The notes under the pieces are model-generated. The model saw nothing but the letters and a program-made list of their open reading frames with translations, was not told the DNA's origin and ran no database searches. The position numbers were made by a program, and so were the translations under genes. Of a DNA stretch of 64,000 bases, positions 43,936 to 51,455 are shown piece by piece (position 1 is the first letter of the stretch; every line of letters begins with the position of its first letter). The stretch is from Pyxidicoccus xibeiensis. GTDB lineage: Bacteria; Myxococcota; Myxococcia; Myxococcales; Myxococcaceae. The stretch covers positions 682,001-746,000 of the forward strand of contig NZ_JAJVKV010000002.1 in assembly GCF_024198175.1 (NCBI RefSeq), given 5' to 3'.

Positions 43936-43965
43936 ACTGTACTGACAGGGAGAGTAGAGGGTCAA
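43936..43965 (-). promoter_or_regulatory. Promoter-like sequence for the toxin/immunity-type operon
   Basis: On the minus strand, TTGACC (43965-43960), an 18-base spacer and TACAGT (43941-43936) precede the operon start at 43837. The -10 half is also one arm of an inverted repeat, TACAGT - 9 bases - ACTGTA (43921-43941), which could be an operator overlapping the promoter. Confidence 0.35.
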
Positions 43966-43989
43966 CGTGGGCTGGGATAGGAGAGGCTG

Positions 43990-44352
43990 CAGCCCTCGAT
44001 CTCCACCGGCCGGGAGCATCTCAAGGTTCGGCGCACCATCTGGCAGGGCGTGACGGGGCTGCCAAAGGGTGGACGGGAAAGAACGGTGGACCTGCCGGGC
44101 TCGGCGGTGGACGCGCTCAAGGGGCACCGCCACCTGCGCAGCCCTTACGTGTTCTGCCGGGAGGACGGCCAGCCGCTCACCGCTGGGATGACGGAGCATC
44201 GGCTAGAGGGGGCACTGAGCCGCGCTGGCATCACGCGCGAGCAGGGGTCCATCACCTGGCACGACCTCCGCCACACCTACGGCAGCCACCTCGCAATGAG
44301 GGGTGTCCCGCTCAAGGTCATCCAGGAGTTGCTTCGAGCCGGTGGGATGTGA
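43990..44352 (+). pseudogene. Tyrosine recombinase (integrase) remnant
   Basis: Open from about 43990 to TGA at 44352. It keeps the middle of a phage-type integrase catalytic domain: GREHLKVRRTIWQGVTGLPK, RERTVDLP, VFCREDG, and the box II signature ITWHDLRHTYGSHLA with its His-x-x-Arg. It stops at VIQELLRAGGM, before the GH/W and the catalytic Tyr, and the N-terminal core-binding region is absent, so it is inactive. It marks the right end of the vgrG-associated accessory stretch, next to the conserved mutS2 gene, and suggests past integration. No attachment-site repeat or tRNA is visible nearby. Confidence 0.8.
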
Positions 44353-44355
44353 TGC

Positions 44356-46770
44356 CTACGCCCGCAGCGACACCACCGTGACGCCGTCACCACCTTCGTG
44401 GCTCTCACCGGGGCGGTACATGCGGATGTACGGCGACGCGGAGAGATAGTCACGGATGGCCTGCTTCAGCGCCCCCGTGCCGTGGCCGTGGATGATGAGC
44501 GCGGCCTCCTCGCCGCTGCGCATCCCACCGTCCAGGAAGGTCTCCACCTCCTTGAGCGCGTCGTCCGCGCGCATGCCGCGCACGTCGCACCGGAAGTGGG
44601 TCGCCTCCACCTCCGAGGGCGCCGCCGAGGCCGCGCGCTTCAGCGCTGCCTCCTGCTTCTGCCGCTCCGGGAACTTCGCCTGCTGCGGCTTGCGCGTGCG
44701 CGAGCCCGACAGCTCCGTCGTGGGCACCCGCATCTTCAGCGCCCCGCCCGCCGATACCACCGCGTGCGAGTCCGCCAACTCCAGGATCTCCACGTCCCGG
44801 CCCAGCCCGGAGTGGTGCACCCAGGCACCCACCTTGAGGTTGGCCGGCCCCGGCGCTTCCACCTGGAACAGCTCCGCCTTCGCCGCCAGCGCCCGCTTCT
44901 GCGCGTCCTCGGCCCGCTGCTGCAACTGCAGCCGCGCCTCCGACAGCGCCTTCTCGTTCTGCTCGGACCGCAGCTTCGCCAGCAGCTCACGCACCTCGGC
45001 CGCGGCGTGCTCGCTGGCCGCGTGCACGTCCTCGTTGAACTGCATCATCCGCGCGCGGCGCTCGCGCTCGAACTGCTGCTTCTGCTTCTCGAGGTCCGCC
45101 CGCAGCGTCTCCGCTTCCTTCGCCGCCGCCCGGGCCTTCTCCAGCTCCTCGCCCAGCTTGCGGCGCTCGTCCTCGGCCGCCGCCAGCGCCTTCGTCAGCG
45201 GGCCGCCGGCATTGAGCGACAGCTCCCGCGCGCGCTCGCAGACCGCCTGTGGCAGGCCCACCCGGGCCGCCATCTCGATCGCGGAGGACTGACCCGACGC
45301 GCCCATCTGCAGCCGGTACGTGGGCGCCATCCGCTTCGAGTCGAAGCCCACCCGCGCGTTGAGGAAGCGCGGGTCCATGTGCGCCAGGGCCTTGAGCTCC
45401 TCCAGGTGCGTGGTGACCAGCACCACCACACCCTTGGACATCAGGTCCTCCAGCACCGCGATGGCGATGGCCGCGCCCTCGCGCGGGTCGGTGTCCGCGG
45501 CAATCTCGTCGATGAGCACCAGCGAGCCCGCGCCGGCCGCCGCGATGATGTCCCGCAGCATGACGACGTGCGCGCTGAACGTGGACAGGCCCTGCGCCAG
45601 GTCCTGCGCGTCACCCACGGTGGAGTGCACCGAGCGGTACAGCGGCATCCGCGAGCCCGGGGCGACCGGAATCGGCAGGCCGGCGCGAAGCATCAGTGAG
45701 CAGAGGCCCACGCCCGTCAGCGTCACCGTCTTGCCGCCCGCGTTGGGGCCGGACACCACGAGCGCCCGGGCGTCTCCCGTGAGCGTCACGTCGTTGGCCA
45801 CCACCTCCATGTCCCGGAGCACCAGGCGCGGGTGGCGCAGCATCCGCAGCTCCAGGTCCGTCACCCCGGCGAACTCGGGCGTGCTGGCGTCCAGGTCCGC
45901 GGAGAGGATGGCGATGGACTCCGCCTCGTCCAGCTCCGCCACCGCCGACAGGCCCTCCAGGAGGCGGTCCGACTCGCCGCCGAGCAGGTTGCTCAGCTCC
46001 TGGAGCACCTTCCGCTCCTCCTCCGTGACCACCGACTGGGCAATGGCCAGGTCGTTGCCCAGGCCCACCATGGCCTGCGGCTCCATGAAGAGCGTCTGCC
46101 CCGTCTGGCTGGCGTTGTGGACGATGCCGTCCACCTCGGAGCGGAAGTTGGACACCACCGGCACCACGTACCGCCCGTTGCGCAGGGTGTAGTAGTTCTC
46201 CCGCAGCTTGGGCAGGAAGCTCTCGTCGTGGAGCAGCTCGTCCAGCCGCGACTTGATGCGCCGGTGCAGGCCACGCGCCCGCTCGCGGGCCTCGCGCAGC
46301 TCCGGGCTGGCCCTGTCTGAAATCTCACCGTCCGGCTCGAAACACTGGTCGATGCGGCGGGCCATCGACTCCAGCGAGGGCAGCCGGCGGGCAATCTCCA
46401 TCAGCCGGGGGACCCGCTCACGCCGCTCGTCCAGCGCTTCCCGGGTCCGGGCGAAGGCGAAGAGGAGCTGCGCCGCGTCGATGAGCTGGCGGGGCTCCAG
46501 CATGCCGCCCTTGGCCGCGTGGCCGATGGCGATGCGCAGGTCCACCACGCCGCCGAGCGGCAGGGAGAACTGCTCCTGGGCGAGGGAGCGGGCCTCGGCG
46601 ACCAGCGCGAACGCCTCCGCTACCTGCTCCGGGGTGTCGAGGAACGGGCGGGCAAGCACCCGTTCCCTTCCGGGCTCGGTCCGGCAGCGCTGGGTCAGCG
46701 CGCGTAGCACTTCCGAGAAGCCGAGGTCTTCCAGCGTCCTTTGAGATATCTGCACGGTCATGGGTTTCAT
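44356..46770 (-). CDS. mutS2: Endonuclease MutS2
   Basis: 804 residues, the normal MutS2 length. Lacks the mismatch-recognition domain I of MutS; shows the core/lever helices, the ATPase with Walker A SGPNAGGKTVTL, Walker B SLVLIDEIAADTDP and signature region STFSAHVVML, a long coiled-coil rich in Glu/Lys/Arg, a KOW-like patch (LKVGAWVHHSGLGRDVEIL), and a C-terminal Smr nuclease domain (DVRGMRADDALKEVETFLD, HGHGTGALKQAIR). MutS2 suppresses recombination and, in some bacteria, rescues collided ribosomes. Start ATG at 46770 (MKPMTVQIS); ATG at 46761 is an alternative. It diverges from the TPR gene. Confidence 0.96.
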   Translation of the reverse strand: MKPMTVQISQRTLEDLGFSEVLRALTQRCRTEPGRERVLARPFLDTPEQVAEAFALVAEARSLAQEQFSLPLGGVVDLRIAIGHAAKGGMLEPRQLIDAAQLLFAFARTREALDERRERVPRLMEIARRLPSLESMARRIDQCFEPDGEISDRASPELREARERARGLHRRIKSRLDELLHDESFLPKLRENYYTLRNGRYVVPVVSNFRSEVDGIVHNASQTGQTLFMEPQAMVGLGNDLAIAQSVVTEEERKVLQELSNLLGGESDRLLEGLSAVAELDEAESIAILSADLDASTPEFAGVTDLELRMLRHPRLVLRDMEVVANDVTLTGDARALVVSGPNAGGKTVTLTGVGLCSLMLRAGLPIPVAPGSRMPLYRSVHSTVGDAQDLAQGLSTFSAHVVMLRDIIAAAGAGSLVLIDEIAADTDPREGAAIAIAVLEDLMSKGVVVLVTTHLEELKALAHMDPRFLNARVGFDSKRMAPTYRLQMGASGQSSAIEMAARVGLPQAVCERARELSLNAGGPLTKALAAAEDERRKLGEELEKARAAAKEAETLRADLEKQKQQFERERRARMMQFNEDVHAASEHAAAEVRELLAKLRSEQNEKALSEARLQLQQRAEDAQKRALAAKAELFQVEAPGPANLKVGAWVHHSGLGRDVEILELADSHAVVSAGGALKMRVPTTELSGSRTRKPQQAKFPERQKQEAALKRAASAAPSEVEATHFRCDVRGMRADDALKEVETFLDGGMRSGEEAALIIHGHGTGALKQAIRDYLSASPYIRMYRPGESHEGGDGVTVVSLRA

Positions 46771-46800
46771 GCGCGGCCGTTCGGCCGTCAAGAGGATCTG

Positions 46801-46827
46801 TTGAGGAGCGCGGCTCGGACCTATTAT
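46801..46827 (+). promoter_or_regulatory. Possible promoter of the TPR/cyclase operon
   Basis: TTGAGG at 46801 and TATTAT at 46822-46827 (5/6 to the -10 consensus) with a short 15-base spacer. The -10 box ends only 9 bases before the ATG at 46837, so a transcript starting there would be nearly leaderless. Confidence 0.3.
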
Positions 46828-46836
46828 CGGCCGCGC

Positions 46837-47574
46837 ATGAAGGCGTTCTTCGTGGCGGCCATGATGCTCGCGGGCGCGACTGACGCGGCGGAGCCGTCCA
46901 CCCTGACGGCGCCCCCCGTGTCCGCCGCCGCGCCGACGTCCCTCCCGGACGCCCTGGCCCTGGAGGCCGCCGGCGACGATGCCGGCGCGCTCGCGGCCGT
47001 GGAGGCCCTGGTCCGCTCCCGGCCATCCTGGGAGCTGCCCCGCCTGGAGGCGGCCCGCCTCCTGTTGAAGATGGGCGGAGCCCTGGAGCAGGCCGAGGCC
47101 CACCTGGACGTCGTGTCCAGCATGGCCCCCACCAACCCCCGGGCCTGGTACCTGCGGGGCCTGCTCTGGGAGGAGCGGGGCGACACCCTCCAGGCCGTCC
47201 GGGCATATGAACAAGCGGTCCAGCACCGCAACTCCTACGAGGACGCCCGATTCCGGCTCGGCGGCCTGTGGGCCACCCTGGGGGACTGGCTCAAGTCGGA
47301 GCTGCACTACCGCTACCTCGCCCGTGCGAAGCCGGAGTGGGTGCAGGTGCGCCTGCAGCTGGCCGAGGTGCTGGAGAAGCAGGAGCGTCAGCTGGACGCG
47401 GAGAACGAGCTGCTGGCCGCGAGGAGCGTCCAGCCGGACAGCCCCCTGGTGCTCCGACGGCTGGCCGACTTCTACGAGCGCACGGGCCGGCCGCAGCTGG
47501 CCCAGAAGATCCGCAAGTCGATGGAGCCGGCGCCGAAGCGGCGCATGCGTGACCTCAAGCCTTCACGCCGCTGA
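46837..47574 (+). CDS. Exported TPR-repeat protein
   Basis: 245 residues. A short N-terminal signal-like segment (MKAFFVAAMMLAGATDAA) and a low-complexity Ala/Pro stretch precede five or so tetratricopeptide-type helical pairs (for example RAWYLRGLLWEERGDTLQAV and PLVLRRLADFYERTGRPQLA), ending in a basic tail. TPR arrays bind other proteins; no catalytic motif is present. ATG at 46837 is chosen because the signal segment follows; no ribosome site is clear, consistent with a near-leaderless transcript. First gene of a plus-strand run with the class III cyclase 68 bp downstream. Confidence 0.85.
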   Translation: MKAFFVAAMMLAGATDAAEPSTLTAPPVSAAAPTSLPDALALEAAGDDAGALAAVEALVRSRPSWELPRLEAARLLLKMGGALEQAEAHLDVVSSMAPTNPRAWYLRGLLWEERGDTLQAVRAYEQAVQHRNSYEDARFRLGGLWATLGDWLKSELHYRYLARAKPEWVQVRLQLAEVLEKQERQLDAENELLAARSVQPDSPLVLRRLADFYERTGRPQLAQKIRKSMEPAPKRRMRDLKPSRR

Positions 47575-47642
47575 CAGCGGGCGGGCATCCACCTGGTCGT
47601 GGCGATTGCACCCCGGGCGGTGGCACGTACACTGCGCCCGCT

Positions 47643-48992
47643 TTGAAGACCGCCAACCTCGCCATCGTCTTCACCGACATCAAGGGCTTCACGGAGCGGA
47701 CCAGCCGGCAGACGCTGGAGGAGAACCAGCGCCTGCTGCAGGTCCACAACGCCCTGCTGGCGCCCCTCTTCAAGGCGTTTGGCGGCCGCATCATCAAGTC
47801 CATCGGCGACGCCTTCCTCGTCACCTTCGAGTCGCCCACCCAGGCGGTGCTCAGCGGCATCGCCATCCAGGACCGGCTGTGGCACCACAACCGCAACACC
47901 CCCGAGGAGGAGCAGCTCCACGTGCGGGTGGCCATCAACGTGGGCGAGGTGCGGCTGGAGGCCAACGACGTCTTCGGTGAGCCCGTCAACATCGCCGCCC
48001 GCGTGGAGGGGCTCGCCGAGGCCGGCGAGGTGTACTTCACCGAGGCCGTCTATCTGGCGATGAACAAGGCGGAGGTGCCCTCGAAGGAGGTGGGCGCCTT
48101 CGAGCTGAAGGGCATCCCCGGGAAGATTCGCGTCTTCCACGTGCCCCGCGCGCCGTACCGCGTGGAGGCGCCCTCGGCCGCCGCCATCGCCGTGGCGCCG
48201 GGCACCGAGACGATGCCGCCCTTCGGAAACCTGGCCCTGTCCCGCGTCCCCGAGTCGTCGCTGGGGCCGCCGGTGGACCTGTCCGCCCTCGGCCAGCGCG
48301 CGGCGGCGGGGGCCTCGGTGCTGGGGCAGCGGGCGGCGGCCGGCGCTTCGGTGCTGGGCCAGCGCGCGGCGGCGGGAGCTTCCGCGCTGGGGCAGCAGGC
48401 GCGGTCGGCGGGCGGTTCCTTGTTCTCGAGGCTGAAGGAAGGGCTGCCCCCGGACCTGGGCGCGCGCGTGCTGACGCGGGTCCGCGAGCGCCGGCGCGTC
48501 GTCGTGGGGCTGGGCCTGGCCGTGATGGTGGCGGGCGTGGCCGTGGTCGCCTTCAGCGGAGGCGCGGCGATGCGGGCCATCCAGGCGGTGGAGGACGCCC
48601 CGGATGGGGAGCGGCACCAGCGGGCCCGGGAGGCGAGGGCGCTCATCCAGCAGGAGAAGGACCCGGGCCGCAACCAGTACCTCCAGGGCCGGCTGGCGGA
48701 GGCGACGGGGAACACGGGGAGCGCGCTGGACCACTACGCCCGCGCGGTGAAGGCGGACAATGGCGACGCCGAGGACCGCATCATCGACCTGCTGGAGCAC
48801 CCGAAGTGTGGGGTCCGCGTCGCGGCGGTGGCCACCGTCGCGCGGCTGAAGCTGGAGAGCGCGGTGGGGGAGCTGGAGGACCTCGCCGAGGACGGCGGTC
48901 CGGACGACGAGTCGGGCGACGGGATGCTCAGCTTCATGAAGTGCAATTCGAAGAAGGTCGCGGACGACGCGCTCAAGAAGTTCAAGGACTGA
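47643..48992 (+). CDS. Class III adenylate/guanylate cyclase with membrane and HEAT/TPR-like C-terminus
   Basis: 449 residues from a TTG start. The cyclase homology domain occupies 1-175: metal aspartates Asp12 in VFTDIKGFT and Asp56 in SIGDAFLVTF, and the FGEPVNIAARVEGLA segment with the transition-state Asn/Arg. Then follow a Pro-rich link, three to four tandem copies of LGQRAAAGAS(V/A), one membrane helix (VVVGLGLAVMVAGVAVVAF) and a periplasmic helical region with HEAT-like pairs. An N-terminal cytoplasmic cyclase with a C-terminal membrane anchor and outside helical domain suggests outside-in control. TTG at 47643 begins directly before KTANLAIVFTD. Confidence 0.9.
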   Translation: MKTANLAIVFTDIKGFTERTSRQTLEENQRLLQVHNALLAPLFKAFGGRIIKSIGDAFLVTFESPTQAVLSGIAIQDRLWHHNRNTPEEEQLHVRVAINVGEVRLEANDVFGEPVNIAARVEGLAEAGEVYFTEAVYLAMNKAEVPSKEVGAFELKGIPGKIRVFHVPRAPYRVEAPSAAAIAVAPGTETMPPFGNLALSRVPESSLGPPVDLSALGQRAAAGASVLGQRAAAGASVLGQRAAAGASALGQQARSAGGSLFSRLKEGLPPDLGARVLTRVRERRRVVVGLGLAVMVAGVAVVAFSGGAAMRAIQAVEDAPDGERHQRAREARALIQQEKDPGRNQYLQGRLAEATGNTGSALDHYARAVKADNGDAEDRIIDLLEHPKCGVRVAAVATVARLKLESAVGELEDLAEDGGPDDESGDGMLSFMKCNSKKVADDALKKFKD

Positions 48993-49005
48993 GGAAGGAC
49001 ACGCC

Positions 49006-50190
49006 GTGACGAAGGTGAAGACGGGACTGGACGTTTGGGTGGAGCAGGGCTTCTCCGCGCTGAAGGGGAAGCGCGTGGGCGCCATCGTCAACCCCACCAG
49101 CGTGGACTCGCGCTTCCACCACCTGGCGGACCTGCTGGCTGGCTCCGCCGGGGGCGCGAAGCTGGCGGCGCTCTTCGGGCCGGAGCACGGCGTGCGCGGC
49201 GAGGCGCAGTACATGGTCGCCGTGGGCGAGGCCCGCGACAGGCGCACCGGCGTGCCCGTGCACAGCCTCTACGGCTCCACCTTCGAGTCGCTGTCCCCCC
49301 GCCAGGAGTGGCTGCAGGGGCTGGACGCGCTCGTCTTCGACATCCAGGACGTGGGCAGCCGGTACTACACCTACGTCTACACCATGGCGCTGGCCATGAA
49401 GGCCGCGGCCAAGGCGCGCGTGCCCTTCTACGTGCTGGACCGGCCCAACCCCCTCAATGGCGTGGCGATGGAGGGCAACCTGGTGGGAGAGGGTTTTCGC
49501 TCCTTCGTCGGGCTCTACGCGCTGCCCAACCGCCACGGCATGACGGCGGGGGAGCTGGCCCGGCTCTTCAATACCCAGGAGGGCTTCGGCTGCGAGCTGA
49601 CGGTGGTGCCGTGTGAGGGCTGGCGCCGTGGCCAGTTCTGGTCGGAGACGGGGCTGCCCTTCATCTCGCCGTCGCCCAACATGCCCACGCCGGACACCGC
49701 GCTGGTGTACCCGGGCATGTGCCTGGGGGAGGGGACCAACGTCTCCGAGGGCCGTGGCACCTGCCGCCCGTTCGAGCAGTTCGGCGCGCCGTGGGTGGAC
49801 ACGGACGCGCTGCTGGCGCGGCTGGCCAAGGAGGACCTGCCGGGCGTGGCCTTCCGCGCGGTGGGCTTCACCCCGACGTTCGACAAGTACCAGGGCGAGT
49901 CCTGCAACGGCGCCTTCATCCACGTGACGGACCGGCAGGCCTTCCTGCCGCTGCGCACGGGCATCGCCATCTTCCAGGCGCTGCACGACATCGGTCCGGG
50001 GAAGTTCGGCTGGCGCGCGGACGCGTACGAGTTCGTCGAGGACGTGCCCGCGTTCGACCTGCTGTGCGGCACGGACCAGGTGCGCCGCGGCATCGAGGCG
50101 GGGTGGCCTTTGGACCGGCTGGTGGAGGGGTTCTCCGCCCAGTCCGAGGCCTTCGCGAAGCAAAGGGCCTCCTACCTGCTGTACGCTTGA
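49006..50190 (+). CDS. DUF1343/NamZ-like exo-beta-N-acetylmuramidase family protein
   Basis: 394 residues of the DUF1343 family, whose characterised member NamZ releases N-acetylmuramic acid from peptidoglycan fragments. Conserved blocks are GAIVNPTSVDSRFHHLADLL, LFGPEHGVRGEAQ, FDIQDVGSRYYTYVYTM, RPNPLNG, SPSPNMPTPDTALVYPG and EGTNVSEGRGT. There is no signal peptide, whereas NamZ is secreted in Bacillus, so this one may act inside on recycled muropeptides. GTG start at 49006 has AGGAAGG nine bases upstream. 13 bp after the cyclase gene and 19 bp before a phosphoesterase-like gene, so part of the operon. Confidence 0.88.
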   Translation: MTKVKTGLDVWVEQGFSALKGKRVGAIVNPTSVDSRFHHLADLLAGSAGGAKLAALFGPEHGVRGEAQYMVAVGEARDRRTGVPVHSLYGSTFESLSPRQEWLQGLDALVFDIQDVGSRYYTYVYTMALAMKAAAKARVPFYVLDRPNPLNGVAMEGNLVGEGFRSFVGLYALPNRHGMTAGELARLFNTQEGFGCELTVVPCEGWRRGQFWSETGLPFISPSPNMPTPDTALVYPGMCLGEGTNVSEGRGTCRPFEQFGAPWVDTDALLARLAKEDLPGVAFRAVGFTPTFDKYQGESCNGAFIHVTDRQAFLPLRTGIAIFQALHDIGPGKFGWRADAYEFVEDVPAFDLLCGTDQVRRGIEAGWPLDRLVEGFSAQSEAFAKQRASYLLYA

Positions 50191-50209
50191 GCGGGGGGAC
50201 CACTTCCAC

Positions 50210-50881
50210 GTGATTGGTGTCTTTTCCGATAGCCACGGCGACCTCCAGGCCTTCGACGCGGCCTATGAGCTGCTGCGCTCCCGGGGCGCGCGCCGCTTCG
50301 TCTTCACGGGGGCGCGCTACACGGACCTGGACGAGTGGGTGCTCTGGCGGCGGCAGAAGAGCCGGGGCGGGCGCGAGTACTCGGACGCGGACTTCCTGGC
50401 GGACGTGTCGAGCTGGCTGGGCACGCAGGACGCGCTGCCGCGCACCCCGGCCCGGGAGGCCGTGCCCGCGGACGTGGCGTCGGAGAACGACCGGCGGCTG
50501 GTGATGGAGCGCTTCGTGCGCGTGCCGGAGCGCGAGTCGCTCCAGTACCGGGACCCCTCCATCAACAACAAGGCGATGGACCTGGTGGGCGACACGCTCT
50601 GCTGCGTCGTGCACGACAAGAACGATTTGACGCGGGATGACCTGCTGAACGCGGCGGTGTTCATCCACGGGAAGGAGCCGGAGCCGAAGGTGGTGCAGAT
50701 TGGCCCGCGCTACTTCCTCACGCCGGGACGGCTGGCAGGCGCGGCCGAGCAGACGTGCGCGCTGCTGGAGAAGGTGGGGCACGATTTGCGCTTCTCCGCG
50801 CTGCGGCTGGACGGGCACGTGGTGCTGGAGCCGCAGCTGATTGTGTTGGAGAAGAAGTCCTCGAAGCTGACCCTGAAGTGA
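50210..50881 (+). CDS. Metallophosphoesterase-fold protein, probably catalytically degenerate
   Basis: 223 residues from a GTG start. It opens like a YfcE-type calcineurin phosphoesterase (MIGVFSDSHGDLQAFDAAY, keeping DxH), but the next metal motif GD is replaced (RFVFTGARYTDLDEW), GNHD is not seen, and the late GHxH is not evident, though HDKNDL is near the expected place. So it may have lost activity or use other ligands. Residues 60-130 carry an Asp/Arg-rich insertion. It lies between the NamZ-like gene and nadD with short gaps, and probably shares their transcript. Confidence 0.75.
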   Translation: MIGVFSDSHGDLQAFDAAYELLRSRGARRFVFTGARYTDLDEWVLWRRQKSRGGREYSDADFLADVSSWLGTQDALPRTPAREAVPADVASENDRRLVMERFVRVPERESLQYRDPSINNKAMDLVGDTLCCVVHDKNDLTRDDLLNAAVFIHGKEPEPKVVQIGPRYFLTPGRLAGAAEQTCALLEKVGHDLRFSALRLDGHVVLEPQLIVLEKKSSKLTLK

Positions 50882-50894
50882 CGGGAGGCCAGAC

Positions 50895-51455
50895 TTGCAG
50901 GTCGCGCTCCTCGGAGGCTCGTTCAACCCTCCCCACGTGGGACACCTGATGGCCGCCACGTACGTGCACGCCACCCAGGGCGTGGACGAGGTGTGGCTGA
51001 TGCCGTCCTGGCAGCACCCGTTCGGCAAGCAGATGGAGGCCTTCGAGCATCGCGTGGCGATGTGCGAGGCGCTCTGCGCGGAGTCGTCGGGCTGGCTGAA
51101 GACGAGCCTGATTGAGCGCGAGCCGGGGCTCACCGGGCGGACGGTGGACACGCTGTCGCTGCTGGTGAAGCGCTACCCGGAGGTCCGCTGGTCGCTCATC
51201 ATCGGCAGCGACATCCTCAAGGACCTGCCGCACTGGAAGGACTTCGACCGCATCCGGGAGATGGCGCGCGTGCTGGTGCTCTACCGCGCGGGCTACCCGG
51301 CGCCGGACACGATTGGACCTCCGCTGTCGGAGGTGTCTTCCACGCTGGTGAGAGACCTGCTCGCCAAGGGCGTGGAGCCCTCGGAGCTGGTGCCTTCGGG
51401 GGCCATTGCCTACGCGCGGGCGCGCGGGCTGTACGGGCTGGGGACGCGCCGCTAG
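50895..51455 (+). CDS. nadD: Nicotinate-nucleotide adenylyltransferase NadD
   Basis: 186 residues, standard length. Catalyses ATP plus nicotinate mononucleotide to deamido-NAD. The nucleotidyltransferase signature GGSFNPPHVGHLMAA is at 7-21, the substrate loop MPSWQHPFGK at 36-45, and the C-terminal motif SEVSSTLVRDLL near 145. The TTG start at 50895 has GGGAGG seven bases upstream and begins immediately before QVALLGGSFNP, so it is well fixed. Last gene of the plus-strand operon; its end overlaps the convergent lipoprotein gene by four bases. Essential NAD synthesis; it would act after the two NAD-salvage enzymes whose decayed genes lie at 37911-38990. Confidence 0.96.
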   Translation: MQVALLGGSFNPPHVGHLMAATYVHATQGVDEVWLMPSWQHPFGKQMEAFEHRVAMCEALCAESSGWLKTSLIEREPGLTGRTVDTLSLLVKRYPEVRWSLIIGSDILKDLPHWKDFDRIREMARVLVLYRAGYPAPDTIGPPLSEVSSTLVRDLLAKGVEPSELVPSGAIAYARARGLYGLGTRR

